Below, piece after piece: positions 8,018 through 15,963 of a stretch of 64,000 nucleotides of DNA. Position numbers and translations under genes: made by a program. This stretch comes from Sutterella wadsworthensis 2_1_59BFAA (lineage in GTDB: Bacteria > Pseudomonadota > Gammaproteobacteria > Burkholderiales > Burkholderiaceae_F). How positions within the stretch are numbered: the first letter of the stretch is position 1; each line of letters starts with the position of its first letter. Where the stretch lies: NCBI RefSeq assembly GCF_000297775.1, contig NZ_JH815514.1:203455-267454 (forward strand), read 5' to 3'. The notes beneath the pieces are model-generated. The model ran no database searches. It saw nothing but the letters and a program-made list of their open reading frames with translations, and was not told the origin of the DNA.

Positions 8018-10063
8018 ATGTCGTCTGATGCCTTCAATCCGAAACTTCTGCTTTCAAGCTTGTTCCTGACGGGATATCTTGCCTGCATGACTCCCGGATT
8101 TGCAACCGAAGCTCCGCAGACACCGACCGAACAGGAAGCGGCGCTCCTTCTGGCTGCCGATGCAGAAGCCAACAAGCGCTTCAATGAGGCCTGGCAGGCT
8201 TACAGGAAGGGCAGGATTGCTACGCTTGAAAACCTTGGCGCCACGCTTGAGGCTCACCCCTTGGGCGACTATCCGAAACTCTGGCAGCTTCTGCTCGAAT
8301 TCCGTCGCAACAAAGACGATCCGGACACCAACCTGCGCTTCATCAAGTTCATCGAGCGCCATCAGGGGCAGTACCTTGGAGAACAATCCGCATCCGACTA
8401 TCTGATGACCGCTGCCGATCGAATCAATCCGGTGCTCTTCAATCGCCTCTACAGCCTGCTGCAATGGAACCAGGAAGAGCCGGACATTCTTGCCTGGCAC
8501 CACTGGTACAACTTCGAGACTACTCCCCGAAAGACGATCGAAGCCTTTGTGCGTGACTCCAAGGTGAAGGGCCGCCCGCTTCGAATGCTGACCGACCGCC
8601 TGATGGAACAGAATCCGTCGTGGGCCTGGTCCGCCGTTTTGATCCAGCTGCAGAACCGTCGCTGGCAGGAGGTGCGCTACGTCGTCGAACATGCGCCCGA
8701 CAAGACCATGCCCGCCTCGGCAAAGACTCTGACCGCGATCCTGAACAATCCGCAGCGCTGGTACAAGAAGAACGCCAAGAACTTCGACAAGCTTCCCGCA
8801 CGTGTGCAGATCTTCTTCATCATGCGTATGCGAGGCATCGACTTCAAGATGTCGCAGAAGCTCGCAGAAAAGCTCTCTCCCAAGCTCTCCTCTGAATGGC
8901 AGAGCTTCCTCTGGGGACAGCTCGCCTACGAAGCCGCCGTCAGCCAGACGGGCGACGGTGCCGCTCTCTTCTCTCGTGCAGGGAATCGCGTCTACAAGAA
9001 CCCGGTCGTCGTTCAGCCCGACCTGATGGCAGGATGGGCCGCTCGCGCCTACATGCGTGACGGAGACTGGAAAAACGTCGAGAAGGCCATTAGCCGCATG
9101 TCCGCCGATGCCCGCGAAAACGAGACCTGGACCTACTGGCTTGCGCGTGCTCATGCCGAACAAGGCCGTCCAGCCAAGGCCAAGCCGCTTTACGAGGCCA
9201 TCTCGAAAAACCGAACCTTCTACGGAAAGCTTGCCTGTGACGAACTCGGCAAGCCCTATGCAGTTGAAACCTCTTCCGCAGCAGTCACTGAAGAGGAAAT
9301 CCGTCGCTGGACCTCCGATCCGAGCATCCGAAGAGCCATCGCCTTTTACCAGAACAACTTCTATTTCCTTGGACACGCCGAATGGAACTGGGCTCTACGC
9401 AATCAGAAGCCCAGGGAGCTCTATGCCGCCGCAACATTTGCGAAGCAGCAAGGTCTCTTCCACCGCATGATCAACACGGGACAGAAGGCCAGCAAGGACT
9501 TCTTTGAACCCGAGCTGCTCTATCCCACGCCTCACAAGGAGCTCATCACGTCGATGAGCGCCCGTCACGGTCTTCCCGACGCCTGGGTCTACGGCCTCAT
9601 TCGTCAGGAATCCCGCTTCATGTCCGGCGTAAGTTCCGGCGTTGGCGCTCAGGGGCTCATGCAGGTTATGCCGAAAACCGCCAAGTGGCTCATCCGCAAG
9701 CTCGATCTCAAAGAACTCAAGGGAAAGCCACTCGTCGATCCCAACACCAACGTTGCACTGGGCACCGCCTACCTGAACATGCTTCGCGAGGACTTCGACG
9801 GTAGCTTCGCGCTTTCCAGCGCTGCCTACAACGCAGGTCCCGTCCGTGCGCGCATCTGGCGAAAGACGCTGGAAAAGCCCATGGAGGGCGCCGTCTTCAT
9901 CGAGTCCATCCCCTATTTCGAAACCCGCGACTACGTAAAGAACGTGCTCTCGAACACATTCATGTATGCTCATCGGCTGAAGGAGGATCTCGGCTCCTTC
10001 AAGTCGTTCGTGGGCACGGTGACGCCTTCGGACCCGACGGCCAAGGAGGCCGATCTTCCCTGA
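8018..10063 (+). CDS. slt: Soluble lytic murein transglycosylase
   Basis: 681 residues with an N-terminal signal peptide (hydrophobic LLLSSLFLTGYLACMTPGFA). This is a periplasmic enzyme that cleaves the MurNAc-GlcNAc bond with formation of 1,6-anhydro ends. Most of the protein is the helical superhelix typical of Slt70. The catalytic domain is C-terminal, with GLIRQESRF (general acid Glu531), GAQGLMQVMPKTA and SAAYNAGPVRA. GGAG at 8005-8008 is 9 bases before this ATG; the alternative TTG at 8012 is too close. Its anhydro-muropeptide products are the substrates of AmpG, encoded at 53186. Confidence 0.94.
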   Translation: MSSDAFNPKLLLSSLFLTGYLACMTPGFATEAPQTPTEQEAALLLAADAEANKRFNEAWQAYRKGRIATLENLGATLEAHPLGDYPKLWQLLLEFRRNKDDPDTNLRFIKFIERHQGQYLGEQSASDYLMTAADRINPVLFNRLYSLLQWNQEEPDILAWHHWYNFETTPRKTIEAFVRDSKVKGRPLRMLTDRLMEQNPSWAWSAVLIQLQNRRWQEVRYVVEHAPDKTMPASAKTLTAILNNPQRWYKKNAKNFDKLPARVQIFFIMRMRGIDFKMSQKLAEKLSPKLSSEWQSFLWGQLAYEAAVSQTGDGAALFSRAGNRVYKNPVVVQPDLMAGWAARAYMRDGDWKNVEKAISRMSADARENETWTYWLARAHAEQGRPAKAKPLYEAISKNRTFYGKLACDELGKPYAVETSSAAVTEEEIRRWTSDPSIRRAIAFYQNNFYFLGHAEWNWALRNQKPRELYAAATFAKQQGLFHRMINTGQKASKDFFEPELLYPTPHKELITSMSARHGLPDAWVYGLIRQESRFMSGVSSGVGAQGLMQVMPKTAKWLIRKLDLKELKGKPLVDPNTNVALGTAYLNMLREDFDGSFALSSAAYNAGPVRARIWRKTLEKPMEGAVFIESIPYFETRDYVKNVLSNTFMYAHRLKEDLGSFKSFVGTVTPSDPTAKEADLP

Positions 10064-10095
10064 TCGGGATTTTCTGACCGGACAAGCTTCAACTT

Positions 10096-11229
10096 ATGCA
10101 GATTTATACCGTCGGCGGATACGTGCGTGACATGCTTCTTCGTCAGGCGGGCCATGACGTGCCCGCAGGCGGAGACCGTGACTGGGTCGTCGTGGGCTCC
10201 ACGCCCGAGGAAATGCTTGAAAAGGGCTTCACCCCCGTCGGCGCGGACTTCCCTGTATTTCTTCACCCGAAGACGCATGAGGAATATGCGCTCGCCCGTA
10301 CTGAGCGAAAAACCGCCCGCGGCTACCATGGGTTTGTATTTCACACAGATCCCGGCGTGACGCTCGAGGAGGACCTCAAGCGGCGTGACCTGACGATCAA
10401 CGCCATGGCCATGGACGACAGCGGTCGAATCGTCGACCCGTACGGCGGCATGGAGGATCTTCGGAACCACGTTCTTCGTCACGTAAGCGAAGCATTTTCC
10501 GAGGATCCCGTCCGCATTCTTCGCGTAGCCCGCTTCAGCGCCAAACTCTGCGACTTCCGCATCGCCGAGGAAACCATGGCGCTCATGACGCTCATGGTCG
10601 AGAACGGCGAGGCGGATGCACTGGTGCCCGAACGAATCTGGGCGGAAGTGAGCCGCGGCTTTGCATCGCGCCATCCCCTCAACATGATTGACGCGCTTTC
10701 CCGCTGCGGCTTGTGGACGAAGCTCTTTCCTGTAGACCCGGACAACTCCGCCATGCGCGAAGTCCTCTCCAAAGCCGTGTCTGAAGACCTGTGCCTTGAT
10801 GCGCGCTTTGCCCTCATGACGGCCTTCTGCCGAAATGCAGAAGAAGCTCAGCAAACGGCGGCCAACCTTCGAACCCCCGTCGCCCTGCAGCAGCTTTGCA
10901 GCTGCTTCCGCACCTTGCTTCCGCTCTTTGCCGAAGCAGTTGATGCTCAGACTGCAGGGGCTCTGCTTGAGCGCGGTGATGCACTTCGCAGACCTGAACG
11001 CATGGCCCTCATGATCCGCATGTGGGAAGTGCTGTCCCAAAAAAACGTGGAGAAACTCCTGAAGGCGTCAGAGCTTTGGTGCGGCGTGAACGCGGGGGCC
11101 GTTGCCAAGGCTCAGACCAACCCCAGACTCATTCCCGCCGCCGTGCGTGCCGCCCGCATTGAAGCGCTGCAGCCGCTCTTTGCCGCCTCAGAGAAGGCGG
11201 GCAACCACGGCCACGATGGCAGTCAGTAA
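10096..11229 (+). CDS. cca: CCA tRNA nucleotidyltransferase
   Basis: 377 residues. It adds or repairs the 3'-CCA end of tRNA. The class II nucleotidyltransferase core is clear: [27 protein letters not shown] with the metal-binding Dx[13 protein letters not shown] and [10 protein letters not shown]. It is shorter than the ~412-residue E. coli enzyme. The C-terminal HD phosphohydrolase domain is eroded: where the family has an RFA..HDLGKG stretch this protein has [12 protein letters not shown], so the HD metal ligands are absent. Its last 42 bases overlap the convergent DUF2905 gene. It lies 32 bases after slt and may share its transcript. Confidence 0.93.
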   Translation: MQIYTVGGYVRDMLLRQAGHDVPAGGDRDWVVVGSTPEEMLEKGFTPVGADFPVFLHPKTHEEYALARTERKTARGYHGFVFHTDPGVTLEEDLKRRDLTINAMAMDDSGRIVDPYGGMEDLRNHVLRHVSEAFSEDPVRILRVARFSAKLCDFRIAEETMALMTLMVENGEADALVPERIWAEVSRGFASRHPLNMIDALSRCGLWTKLFPVDPDNSAMREVLSKAVSEDLCLDARFALMTAFCRNAEEAQQTAANLRTPVALQQLCSCFRTLLPLFAEAVDAQTAGALLERGDALRRPERMALMIRMWEVLSQKNVEKLLKASELWCGVNAGAVAKAQTNPRLIPAAVRAARIEALQPLFAASEKAGNHGHDGSQ

Positions 11230-11379
11230 AATCGTGCTCATCAAGGGGATCTCAACCTTGCGGCCCATGACCGTGAAGTTGATGTCCCCGGGAAGGCGTC
11301 CAAGCCCCCATCGTCTGAGCGTCGGCACGCACGAGAGCACGACGACAAGCAAGACGAAAATACAGATAATCCATCGCAT
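11188..11379 (-). CDS. DUF2905 small membrane protein
   Basis: 63 residues, [16 protein letters not shown] through to VAVVARLL. Two hydrophobic helices flank the conserved [10 protein letters not shown] segment, the pattern of the DUF2905 family of small inner-membrane proteins of unknown function. AAAGGAAA lies 7 bases before the ATG at 11379 and supports this start; a longer frame upstream is spurious because it runs through folB. The tail overlaps the end of cca on the other strand by 42 bases. It is a minus-strand gene embedded between cca and folB, both on the plus strand. Confidence 0.85.
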   Translation of the reverse strand: MRWIICIFVLLVVVLSCVPTLRRWGLGRLPGDINFTVMGRKVEIPLMSTILLTAIVAVVARLL

Positions 11380-11430
11380 CAGCGCGTTTCCTTTCAGCTC
11401 AAGCTGCCTACAACGGCCGGCCGTTGCACC

Positions 11431-11832
11431 ATGAACAGCCATATTACAGACTTTCTGACCTTCCAATGTCGCAAGATTTTCGTTCGAGGCCTTGTGCTTG
11501 ACTGCCACATCGGCGCATACGAGCATGAAAAGCACCGCACCCAGAAGGTCACCTTTGAATGCGACGTCTGGATTCCGCTTCAGGACTCCACGAGCAGCTG
11601 CGATGAACTTCAGGATGTGCTCAACTACGACCTGATCGTCGGCACCATCTCGGACATCGCACAGTCCGCTCACTTCAACCTGCAAGAAACTCTCGTGGAC
11701 GCCATTGCCGACAAGCTGGCGACACTGCCCGGCGTACAGTTGCTCCGCGTTTCCTCCGCCAAGACCGAAGCCTACGAACATGTCGACGCCGTCGGCATCG
11801 AAGTCTGGCGCCGACGCCCCTCACTCCCTTAA
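11431..11832 (+). CDS. folB: Dihydroneopterin aldolase
   Basis: 133 residues. FolB cleaves 7,8-dihydroneopterin to 6-hydroxymethyl-dihydropterin in folate synthesis. The family pattern is visible as [25 protein letters not shown], then [22 protein letters not shown] with the pterin-binding Glu, and [19 protein letters not shown]. The ATG at 11431 has only a poor ribosome site; a GC-rich palindrome ACGGCCGGCCGT lies just before it. The stop is 4 bases before the ttcA start, so the two genes are very likely co-transcribed. Confidence 0.92.
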   Translation: MNSHITDFLTFQCRKIFVRGLVLDCHIGAYEHEKHRTQKVTFECDVWIPLQDSTSSCDELQDVLNYDLIVGTISDIAQSAHFNLQETLVDAIADKLATLPGVQLLRVSSAKTEAYEHVDAVGIEVWRRRPSLP

Positions 11833-11836
11833 GATC

Positions 11837-12784
11837 ATGAACAACGACAGCAAGAACAGCATCCCCATCATCCCCGTCTCCGACGTCCCCTCTCGTCCTC
11901 TCAACGAAGACAACGAGATCTTCCAGAACAGCAAGGACGGCGTCAACATGGGTCCCAGCAACCGCAATAAGAAGTCGGTTGCCGTCAAAAAGCTTGAGAA
12001 GCGAATCATCCGCCTCACAGCCCAGGCCATCACCGACTTCGGCATGATTGAGGACGGTGACCGCGTCATGGTCGCCATGAGCGGCGGCAAGGACAGCTTC
12101 GTGCTTCTCGATGCCCTCCGGACGCTCCAGAAGCGCGCGCCGATCAAGTTCGATCTCGTTGCCGTCAATGTCGACCAGCACATCCCCAACTTCCCCCGTG
12201 AAGCACTCGAGCAGTACTTCAAGGACATCGACGTCGAATACCACATCGAGGATCAGGACACCTACTCCATCATCCAGCGCCTGATCCCTGAAGGCCGCAA
12301 CGTCTGCTCGCTCTGCGCCCGTCTCCGCCGCGGCATTCTCTACCGCGTCGCAGGCGAAATGAAGTGCAACAAGATCGCCCTCGGCCATCACATGGACGAC
12401 ATTGTCGGCACGCTGCTGCTCAATCTCTTCTACGGCGGCCGCATGAAGGCCATGCCGCCCATTCTGCGAAGCGACGACAAGCGCAACGTCGTCATCCGCC
12501 CGCTTGCCTACGTACGCGAAAGCGAAACGGAGAAGTTTGCCAAGATCCGCCAGTACCCCCTCACCTCAAAGGGCATCTGCGGAGCGGGTGAAAACCTCAA
12601 GCGTCAGGAAGTGAAGGAACTCATCAAGGCCTGGGACCGTGAGTTCCCCGGCCGCATCTACAACCTCTTCATGAGCCTGCAACGCGTCTCTCCGTCGCAC
12701 TTGATGGACAAGCGCCTGTACGACTTTCACAACTTTGTCCCACTTCTGCCTGCGGCTTCTGCCGACGAGGGTGAGGACGAATAA
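11837..12784 (+). CDS. ttcA: tRNA 2-thiocytidine synthetase TtcA
   Basis: 315 residues starting at [10 protein letters not shown]. TtcA thiolates cytidine 32 of tRNA using an Fe-S cluster and ATP. The PP-loop is [11 protein letters not shown]. The cluster-binding cysteines are in [12 protein letters not shown] (CxxC) and in the later [12 protein letters not shown]. The usual HHRDD segment reads [10 protein letters not shown] here, a small deviation. The first ~45 residues are polar and low-complexity; a second possible start is [10 protein letters not shown] at about 11948. It directly follows folB. Confidence 0.93.
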   Translation: MNNDSKNSIPIIPVSDVPSRPLNEDNEIFQNSKDGVNMGPSNRNKKSVAVKKLEKRIIRLTAQAITDFGMIEDGDRVMVAMSGGKDSFVLLDALRTLQKRAPIKFDLVAVNVDQHIPNFPREALEQYFKDIDVEYHIEDQDTYSIIQRLIPEGRNVCSLCARLRRGILYRVAGEMKCNKIALGHHMDDIVGTLLLNLFYGGRMKAMPPILRSDDKRNVVIRPLAYVRESETEKFAKIRQYPLTSKGICGAGENLKRQEVKELIKAWDREFPGRIYNLFMSLQRVSPSHLMDKRLYDFHNFVPLLPAASADEGEDE

Positions 12785-12877
12785 ATTCAAGCCCTCCTCC
12801 AAGCCGAGCACCAACCGTTTGGTTAGAATTTATTCATTACGCAAAGCAGAAAGCGTCCCAGGAAAAAGGTAGAAAAC

Positions 12878-13339
12878 ATGAGAACTCGCTCTATGAAAGT
12901 CATCGACATGGCCGTGCATGAGGTCGCCACGATCACGGCTGACAAGACCATCTGCGACTGTGCAAGGCAGATGCGCCTTGAGCATGTCGGCAGCCTTGTT
13001 GTTGTCAATGACGATCAGACGCCCCTCGGCATGATCACGGACCGCGACATCGCCATCGAAGTCGTCGCCCGCAATCTGGATCCGATGAAGCTCACCGTCC
13101 GCGACGTCATGACGACTCCCGTCGTCACTGCGGGCCCCAGCGAAAGCATGGTCGTGGCACTTGCCCGCATGCGTGAATTCGGCGTCCGCCGCCTGCCCAT
13201 CGTTGATGAGGAAGGCAAGCTCGTCGGCGTGATCTCCAACTCCAATCTCGTCGAAGAGCTCTCCTCGCTGCTCGACAGCCTGGTGCGCAACATTCACTCC
13301 TCGAAGACTCGAGAAGTCGCCCTTCGCTCTGACGAATGA
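12878..13339 (+). CDS. CBS-domain protein
   Basis: 153 residues made almost entirely of two CBS motifs (about residues 10-65 and 75-130), including GSLVVVNDDQTPLGMITDRDIA and VRRLPIVDEEGKLVGVISNSNL. Tandem CBS pairs bind adenine nucleotides and often act as energy or signal sensors. No catalytic domain is fused. The C-terminal ~20 residues are polar. It stands alone, followed by a strong terminator and the parS-like cluster; the first of those palindromes begins at its stop codon. The function is not predictable beyond ligand sensing. Confidence 0.85.
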   Translation: MRTRSMKVIDMAVHEVATITADKTICDCARQMRLEHVGSLVVVNDDQTPLGMITDRDIAIEVVARNLDPMKLTVRDVMTTPVVTAGPSESMVVALARMREFGVRRLPIVDEEGKLVGVISNSNLVEELSSLLDSLVRNIHSSKTREVALRSDE

Positions 13340-13354
13340 TGTTCCCGTGGAACA
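13340..13354. promoter_or_regulatory. parS-like palindrome 1 (one base short)
   Basis: TGTTCCCGTGGAACA equals the palindrome at 13486 with a single A deleted. It begins immediately after the CBS gene stop. Its degeneracy makes binding by ParB uncertain. Confidence 0.35.
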
Positions 13355-13374
13355 TCATCGAAGATGATCCCTGT

Positions 13375-13408
13375 CGGTTCCGAACGTTGTTCGGAACCGT
13401 TTTTTTTT
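13375..13408 (+). terminator. Rho-independent terminator of the CBS gene
   Basis: Arms CGGTTCCGAAC (13375-13385) and GTTCGGAACCG (13389-13399) with a 3-base loop, followed by nine T. Confidence 0.93.
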
Positions 13409-13418
13409 CGATCCAGGA

Positions 13419-13434
13419 TGTTTCACATGGAACA
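13419..13434. promoter_or_regulatory. parS-like palindrome 2
   Basis: TGTTTCACATGGAACA differs from the bacterial parS consensus TGTTTCACGTGAAACA at two of 16 positions. Confidence 0.5.
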
Positions 13435-13485
13435 ATCCTGCGTGAATCCTGCAGAAGTCTCCCTCTCCTTCATTTTCCATGACGA

Positions 13486-13501
13486 TGTTCCACGTGGAAC
13501 A
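13486..13501. promoter_or_regulatory. parS-like palindrome 3 (perfect)
   Basis: TGTTCCACGTGGAACA is a perfect 16-base palindrome and fits TGTTNCACGTGNAACA, the ParB (Spo0J) binding consensus. The palindrome extends one base on each side. It lies in the gene-free 255-base gap between the CBS gene and rsmI, with two related sites within 165 bases. Confidence 0.65.
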
Positions 13502-13594
13502 TTGTCCTGAGAGCAGACCGCAGGCATGAAAAAACGCTCAGCGAAGAATACCTTCACGGACCGTTTCCTTAAGGACGGGGCGAGTTGAAGCCGA

Positions 13595-14494
13595 TCAGTT
13601 CTTGTGCTCGCAAAGCCACTGGTAGATTTCATCACGCGGCTTGCCCGTCACCTTGGCGGCGACGGCGGCCAGCTTCGAACTCGGAAGCTCGCTCATCATT
13701 GCACGAAGCCATCGGATGTCATCCTCGGAGAGGGCATTGTCCTTTGCGGGCGCCTCGTCCACAAGAATGACGTACTCCCCGCGGGGCTCGTGCAAAGCGG
13801 CCCATTCCGCGAGTTCGGCCCCTGTAAGACTGGAGAAGGTCTCGAACTTCTTCGTGATCTCACGTGCCACCACGACTCTGCGCTCGGGCTCCATGGCCGC
13901 AGCCAGATCTTCAAGCAGATCCACGACACGATGCGGCGCCTCATAGAGAACAAAGGGCTCAGGACGTGCCAGCCAGTAGGCAAGCGCATTGCGGCGCGCC
14001 TTGGACTGCGGCGGGACGAAACCCACGAACGTAAAGCCCGAGCCGTCGAGGCCGGCCCCGGAAAGCGCCGTCACGACGGCGGAGGCGCCGGGAACGGGAA
14101 TGACGCGGAACCCTGCCTCGCGAACGGCCTTGACCGCACGGGCGCCCGGATCGGACACGCAGGGCGTGCCCGCATCGGTAACGAGCGTCACCTTTTTGCC
14201 TTCCTGAAGAAGCTCGATGATCTGCTCGGCACCATGCCTTTCGTTGTGCTCCCTAACCGACAGAAGTTTTACACTAATGCCAAATTTATCCAGAAGCTTG
14301 CGGGTTTCGCGTGTATCCTCAGCGGCGACAACATCAGCCAGAGCGAGTATCCAGAGCGCCCGCAGTGTAATATCTCCAAGATTGCCGATAGGCAGCCCGA
14401 CGATGTAAAGCGTGCTGTCGGGGCAGTTCTGCCCAGGCAGGCCCGCCGCCTGAATCAAAGCGTTAGATGTCCATAAATCATTGAGGGAATTCAT
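13595..14494 (-). CDS. rsmI: 16S rRNA (cytidine-2'-O)-methyltransferase RsmI
   Basis: 299 residues. RsmI methylates the ribose of C1402 in 16S rRNA with SAM. The tetrapyrrole-methylase fold is shown by TLYIVGLPIGNLGDITLRAL, VVAAEDTRETRKLL, TLVTDAGTPCVSDPGARAV and the SALSGAGLDGSGFTFVGFVPP region. Start at ATG 14494 (MNSLNDLW), with AAGGAC upstream; longer frames run through the divergent gene. Its first codon and that of lpoA are separated by a single base, so each gene's promoter must lie inside the other. The rsmI-lpoA divergent pair is known from E. coli (yraL-yraM). Confidence 0.94.
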   Translation of the reverse strand: MNSLNDLWTSNALIQAAGLPGQNCPDSTLYIVGLPIGNLGDITLRALWILALADVVAAEDTRETRKLLDKFGISVKLLSVREHNERHGAEQIIELLQEGKKVTLVTDAGTPCVSDPGARAVKAVREAGFRVIPVPGASAVVTALSGAGLDGSGFTFVGFVPPQSKARRNALAYWLARPEPFVLYEAPHRVVDLLEDLAAAMEPERRVVVAREITKKFETFSSLTGAELAEWAALHEPRGEYVILVDEAPAKDNALSEDDIRWLRAMMSELPSSKLAAVAAKVTGKPRDEIYQWLCEHKN

Positions 14495-14495
14495 C

Positions 14496-15947
14496 GTGTC
14501 CGTCCTTCCATTTGCCCGACAGTTGTTCAGAACTTTAATCATAAGCTTACCGATTGTAAGCGTTGCTGCGACGACTTCGGTTGATGCTACGGATTCCGGG
14601 GTGGTCGTCCTTCCTCTGGGCCCTGCATACGCCACCGAAACGGCCGACACCCGGGTTCCTGCCGAACCCGTCGAAAGCACGGCACCCGTCATGACAGAAG
14701 GCGAGGCCACCCGCCCCGTCACCATCGCCATGCTGATGCCGTCCGACGAATCTCCGTTCCTTCCCGCCGCACGCATTGTGGGCAACGGTCTGCTTACGGC
14801 AAGCCGTGTCAGCGGCCGCAACGCCAACATCATGTTGATCGAAGCGCCTGAAAGCGTTCCCATCAACGAGATGATAGACACCGCCGTCTTCTCCGGCGCC
14901 GACGTCGTCGTCGGACCGCTCCAGAAGGATCAGGTGGAACAGCTCTCCAGGGAAAAGAATCTTCCGATTCCCATCGTAACCCTCAACTATGCCGCGACGC
15001 CCGACGAAGAGATTTCGCCCAACATGCTGATGCTCTCCGTCGCGACTGACCTTGAAGCCGAGTACATCGCACGTCAGGCTGTGAAGGCGCTGCCTGAAGA
15101 GACAGCCGCAGGCCTGCCCCCGAAGGTGCTCATCCTCACGACGGACAAGCCGTGGGAAAAGCGCCTGAGCGAAGCGTACATGAAGGTTCTGAATCTTTCC
15201 GGCGTCCAGTATGAGGTCTTCACGGTCACGATGGATAACCTGCAGGATCTCCAGGACAAGTGCCGTCCCGAACTGAGCCAGGAGGAACGCTACAAGTTCA
15301 ACCGCATGGCTGCAACGGCCGACAGCGAAAGAGCCCGCAAGCAGGTCCACGAGGCGCAGCGTGCCCACGCGGCCGTTGCCGCCCCCCCGTATCACTCCGT
15401 CCTGCTCGCACTCGACGCCAGGGATGCCGGTCTGGTTCGCAGTCGTTTACCCTTGCGCACAAGCGTTTGGGCGACATCGACCACCAATCCCGGTGATCCG
15501 AAGACAAGTTCGAGCGCTTCTGCGCTTGCCTTTGACCTGAACCACGTTGTTTTTGCAGAATGTCCCTTTATTTTGCGCTATGACAACGAGAGCTTTGAGG
15601 CCAAATTTCAGACCGCCCTGCCCTATTCCATGCCCGCCAAGCGTCTCTTCGCACTCGGGCTTGACGCCTATCAGGTTGCTGAAGACTGGGCTCATGGCAG
15701 GAAGGCTTTCGAAATCAGCGGCGAAACCGGCCAGCTGACCGTCCACCGCGACCTCAGCGCCCAGGTCGTTCGCACCCCCGCCTCCTTCGAGATCCGCTCA
15801 GGCGAGCTGGTCGACACTGCCGTCGATTCCGAAGTCCCGGATGAAACGGCCGCCGAAGGAGAAGTGGAGCCTAACATGGGAGCGCCTGAACCCATCGAGC
15901 CCGAAGTGCTTCAGGAAGACGACACGACGCAGAACAGCAATATTTAA
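14496..15947 (+). CDS. LpoA-like penicillin-binding protein activator (short form)
   Basis: 483 residues from the GTG at 14496, with GAGGGA 8 bases upstream; a TTG at 14481 is an alternative. The N-terminus has a signal-peptide-like hydrophobic run (LIISLPIVSVAATTS). The bulk resembles a periplasmic binding-protein type 1 fold: TIAMLMPSDESPFLPAARIVGNGL, GADVVVGPLQKDQVEQLS, KRLFALGLDAYQVAEDW. This and its place beside rsmI suggest the LpoA family, which activates PBP1a. No lipobox cysteine is apparent, and the N-terminal TPR domain of E. coli LpoA (678 residues) is missing. The C-terminal ~60 residues are acidic and proline-rich. Confidence 0.72.
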   Translation: MSVLPFARQLFRTLIISLPIVSVAATTSVDATDSGVVVLPLGPAYATETADTRVPAEPVESTAPVMTEGEATRPVTIAMLMPSDESPFLPAARIVGNGLLTASRVSGRNANIMLIEAPESVPINEMIDTAVFSGADVVVGPLQKDQVEQLSREKNLPIPIVTLNYAATPDEEISPNMLMLSVATDLEAEYIARQAVKALPEETAAGLPPKVLILTTDKPWEKRLSEAYMKVLNLSGVQYEVFTVTMDNLQDLQDKCRPELSQEERYKFNRMAATADSERARKQVHEAQRAHAAVAAPPYHSVLLALDARDAGLVRSRLPLRTSVWATSTTNPGDPKTSSSASALAFDLNHVVFAECPFILRYDNESFEAKFQTALPYSMPAKRLFALGLDAYQVAEDWAHGRKAFEISGETGQLTVHRDLSAQVVRTPASFEIRSGELVDTAVDSEVPDETAAEGEVEPNMGAPEPIEPEVLQEDDTTQNSNI

Positions 15948-15963
15948 ATAGAACAAACGGAAA

